DNA from: Saprospiraceae bacterium
GTDB taxonomy: Bacteria > Bacteroidota > Bacteroidia > Chitinophagales > Saprospiraceae
DNA: 7,659 bases
Direction: 5' to 3'
NCBI GenBank assembly: GCA_007134625.1
Contig: SLKL01000354.1
Location: 1-7,659, forward strand
Below, piece by piece: positions 5,566 through 7,659 of this stretch. The position numbers and the translations under genes were made by a program. The notes below the pieces were generated by a model. The model had not been told where the DNA came from and did no database searches. It was given only the letters and a program-made list of their open reading frames with translations. Each line of letters opens with the position of its first letter. The first letter of the stretch is position 1.

Positions 5566-7230
5566 ATGAAAAAACCAATAACAAAAACAGGAAGACAATT
5601 TTCTCTACAGGGCGTGGGTGCTTTGGCATTATTGGCTTTTTTGGTTTTTTTAATGGAAGCCTGTGCCAATCCGGTTGCCCCTACAGGAGGACCAAGAGAT
5701 GAGGAACCTCCCGTTTTGGATACCCTGGCGTCCTCACCCTTGTTGCCTGTTAATTTCACCAAAAAGGATATTACGCTGGAATTTGATGAATTCATCGAGC
5801 TGGATAATCCCGCGACATCCATAGTGATCTCACCTCCTTTGCAGGAAAGACCTGAGTTCAGAGTGCGGGGCAGGAGACTAATTATGAGTTTTCACGATGA
5901 TGAAGAACTTTTAGAAAATACTACTTATACCATCAATTTCGGGGATGCAATACGGGATATCACTGAACGCAATATTCTAAAGAATTTCCTCTATGTCTTT
6001 TCAACGGGCTCATTTATTGATTCACTGGAATTAAGGGTGAATGTCACTGAAGCATTTACGGGACTTCCCGCTGAGGGGGTTATTGCCATGCTCCACCCAT
6101 GGTCAGCCGGTGACAGTGCTATAGTGAAGGAAAAACCGGTTTATTTTGCTGTTACAGATAAAAATGGAATGGCTCATTTACAATATATGAGAGCAGATAG
6201 TTTTCGTCTTTTTGCTCTGCAGGATCAGAACAGGAATTATATCCTGGATCTGGCAGATGAAAAAAGTGGTTTCTATGCCGATCCGATTATTTTACCGGAA
6301 AACTCGGGCGAAACTATTGAAATTTCGATTTATCAAAGAAAGGAAAGGCTTTTTTCCAGTTCAAGAAGGTGGCGGGATGGTTCGAGATATTCATTAGTTT
6401 ACAACAGACTTCCACAAGCATTAGAATTTGATTTCCCGGACTTGGATATTCCCTTTACCCCAACACTTCATGGGGATACCATAGCTTTTCATTTTGGTCC
6501 CAACATAATTACAGACAGCTTAATGCTGGTAACTACTGAAATTAATGAAGGAACTGATACAGTGCGTATAGCCCCACCGCGAAATACAGAAATTGCTCCT
6601 TTGCGAAAGTCAGAAATATCGGCTAACCTGCTTCCTCGAGAAAAAGCAGTAATCCGGTTCAATCACCTTCTGGATAGTTTTAATCGGGACAGTATCTTGT
6701 ACGTAGATACGGTAATGGTAGAAAATCAAAATTTACGCGATTTCACTTTCAGTTCAGACAGTTTGTTACTGAATCTGGAACTGGAGGGAGGCAAAAGAGG
6801 TGAATGGATACTCATGCCCGGTGCTGTAACCGACATTTTTGGGCAAACCAATGATTCCATTCGATTGAACTTTAGTCGGCAGTCGTCATCAGCTCTGGCG
6901 CAACTCGAAATTATTATACAGCAACTGGACTCCGCACAGCAATATATATTCAAGCTGGAAGATCAGCGGGAAAATGTGGTGAGATCAGTGGTAGTCAGCG
7001 GAAAAAACGAATTCAACTGGAACTTAGCAAATATTCGTCCTGATCGCTACACCTTAAGGGTGATTGAGGACGTTAACAGAAACAGAATATGGGATCCCGG
7101 CCATCCCGTGCAAAGGAGGCAGGCTGAACAAATAAAAGTTTTTAACGTAATAGAACTGCGAGCCAATTGGGAGTTTGAGCAAATTATTGAAACCGGTTTT
7201 TTAACTGAAAAAGGGGAAGAGGAGGAATAA
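5566..7230 (+). CDS. Lipoprotein with N-terminal Ig-like (Big_5/SbsA-like) domain
   Basis: A 554-residue protein with basic N-terminus, hydrophobic stretch GALALLAFLVFL (18-29) and a lipobox-like MEAC with Cys33, so probably a lipoprotein. The run CANPVAPTGGPRDEEPP right after the cysteine is the hallmark start of a widespread Bacteroidota Ig-like protein family. Residues ~46-148 form the Ig-like domain, with the conserved ITLEFDEFIEL, a TTYTINFGDAIRDITERN strand pair and YVFSTG. Beta-rich regions follow. Two loops fit the calcium-binding pattern DxNxNxxxD: residues 220-228 (DQNRNYILD) and 502-510 (DVNRNRIWD), each after a segment like a carboxypeptidase-regulatory or CNA-B fold. The C-terminus is acidic (EEEE). 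The exact function is unknown. It is followed by lptB after 28 bp without a terminator, so the two are probably co-transcribed, which suggests, but does not prove, an envelope role. Confidence 0.88.
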   Translation: MKKPITKTGRQFSLQGVGALALLAFLVFLMEACANPVAPTGGPRDEEPPVLDTLASSPLLPVNFTKKDITLEFDEFIELDNPATSIVISPPLQERPEFRVRGRRLIMSFHDDEELLENTTYTINFGDAIRDITERNILKNFLYVFSTGSFIDSLELRVNVTEAFTGLPAEGVIAMLHPWSAGDSAIVKEKPVYFAVTDKNGMAHLQYMRADSFRLFALQDQNRNYILDLADEKSGFYADPIILPENSGETIEISIYQRKERLFSSSRRWRDGSRYSLVYNRLPQALEFDFPDLDIPFTPTLHGDTIAFHFGPNIITDSLMLVTTEINEGTDTVRIAPPRNTEIAPLRKSEISANLLPREKAVIRFNHLLDSFNRDSILYVDTVMVENQNLRDFTFSSDSLLLNLELEGGKRGEWILMPGAVTDIFGQTNDSIRLNFSRQSSSALAQLEIIIQQLDSAQQYIFKLEDQRENVVRSVVVSGKNEFNWNLANIRPDRYTLRVIEDVNRNRIWDPGHPVQRRQAEQIKVFNVIELRANWEFEQIIETGFLTEKGEEEE

Positions 7231-7248
7231 GATCAAGCTTCTATTAAA

Positions 7249-7275
7249 ATGAAATTTTATGCGATTATGGACTAA
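7249..7275 (+). other. Eight-codon minicistron overlapping the lptB start
   Basis: An ATG at 7249 opens a short frame MKFYAIMD that stops at TAA 7273-7275, overlapping the lptB ATG at 7259 in a different frame. Translation of this leader could affect initiation at lptB by coupling or competition. It is far too short to support on sequence alone and may be chance; listed because an ATG lies so close ahead of the real one. Confidence 0.15.
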
Positions 7276-7659
7276 AAATCTGGTCAAAAAATACGGAAGT
7301 AAAGAGGTAGTAAAAGGCGTCTCCATCGAGGTCAATCGGGGTGAGATCGTCGGGTTGCTTGGTCCGAATGGAGCGGGAAAAACAACCACCTTTTATATGG
7401 TGGTAGGTTTTATTCAGCCCACCGAAGGAGCGGTATTCATGGATGATAGGGAAATTACCGATATGGCTATGTACCAAAGAGCCAGAAAGGGTGTGGGCTA
7501 TCTACCTCAGGAGCCATCGGTTTTTCGCAAACTTTCCGTGGAAGATAATATAAGTGCGGTACTGGAGATGACCAATCTCAAACCCAAAGAACAAAAGGAG
7601 AAACTGGAACAGCTTATCGATGAATTCAGTCTGGAAAAAGTGCGGAAAAGTAACGGAGA
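7259..7659 (+). CDS. lptB: LptB, ATPase of the LPS export ABC transporter, N-terminal part (cut by window edge)
   Basis: LptB is the cytoplasmic ATPase of LptB2FG, which extracts lipopolysaccharide from the inner membrane and feeds the Lpt bridge to the outer membrane. About 133 codons are visible of a family near 240 residues. The Walker A motif GPNGAGKTTT is at residues 35-44. The Q-loop Gln84 lies in GVGYLPQEPSVFRKLSVEDNI (78-98), a stretch diagnostic of LptB. The window ends in KVRKSNG, just before the expected LSGGE signature, so Walker B and the H-loop are not seen. The start at ATG 7259-7261 is firm: a TGA in the same frame lies at 7250-7252, and the next in-frame Met is at residue 47, beyond Walker A. 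There is no Shine-Dalgarno sequence. It lies 28 bp after the lipoprotein gene. Confidence 0.96.
   Translation, partial: MRLWTKNLVKKYGSKEVVKGVSIEVNRGEIVGLLGPNGAGKTTTFYMVVGFIQPTEGAVFMDDREITDMAMYQRARKGVGYLPQEPSVFRKLSVEDNISAVLEMTNLKPKEQKEKLEQLIDEFSLEKVRKSNG

Noticed and set aside
5508..5822. Minus-strand open frame of 104 codons
   Set aside because: Antisense to the lipoprotein gene start and its promoter; low-complexity Ser/Gly/Lys composition typical of a shadow frame.
7201..7477. Two minus-strand open frames of 62 and 70 codons
   Set aside because: Both are antisense to lptB, whose Walker A and Q-loop fix the coding strand.

Overview
The window looks like a stretch of chromosome from a Bacteroidota bacterium. 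Three things point there: a secreted protein ending in a type IX secretion (T9SS) sorting domain, two copies of the octamer TACCTTTG that fit the Bacteroidota -7 promoter element TAnnTTTG, and start codons without Shine-Dalgarno sequences. The exact genus cannot be read from the sequence; gene content suits the Saprospiria/Cytophagia/Flavobacteriia side of the phylum.

The left part (1-4457) is read leftward. In transcription order it holds a two-lobed retropepsin-type aspartic protease with a PDZ domain, rplU (L21), rpmA (L27, with an extra acidic tail), a terminator, a T9SS cargo protein built of degenerate ~30-residue repeats, a second near-identical terminator, and the 5' part of folC, cut by the window edge. 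The right part (4598-7659) is read rightward: a XerD-type tyrosine recombinase, an Ig-like-domain lipoprotein, and the 5' part of lptB, cut just before its ABC signature motif. The 140-bp gap between the two arms (4458-4597) is a divergent promoter region with two inverted repeats.

The genes are mostly housekeeping: translation (rplU, rpmA), folate metabolism (folC), chromosome dimer resolution (xerD) and LPS export (lptB), mixed with envelope or secreted proteins of unknown exact role. The lipoprotein and lptB are 28 bp apart and probably co-transcribed, so the lipoprotein may work in the envelope alongside Lpt. The protease may read through into rplU, which also has its own promoter.

I do not see a new multi-gene system, mobile element, CRISPR array, tRNA or rRNA. 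The signals most worth a second look are small. First, the two terminators are 26/28 identical and both capped by GNRA tetraloops. Second, an inverted repeat with Xer-core-like geometry lies directly before xerD. Third, an inverted repeat overlaps the -7 box of the lipoprotein promoter. Fourth, the T9SS cargo has a repeat architecture. Fifth, L27 carries an acidic tail.
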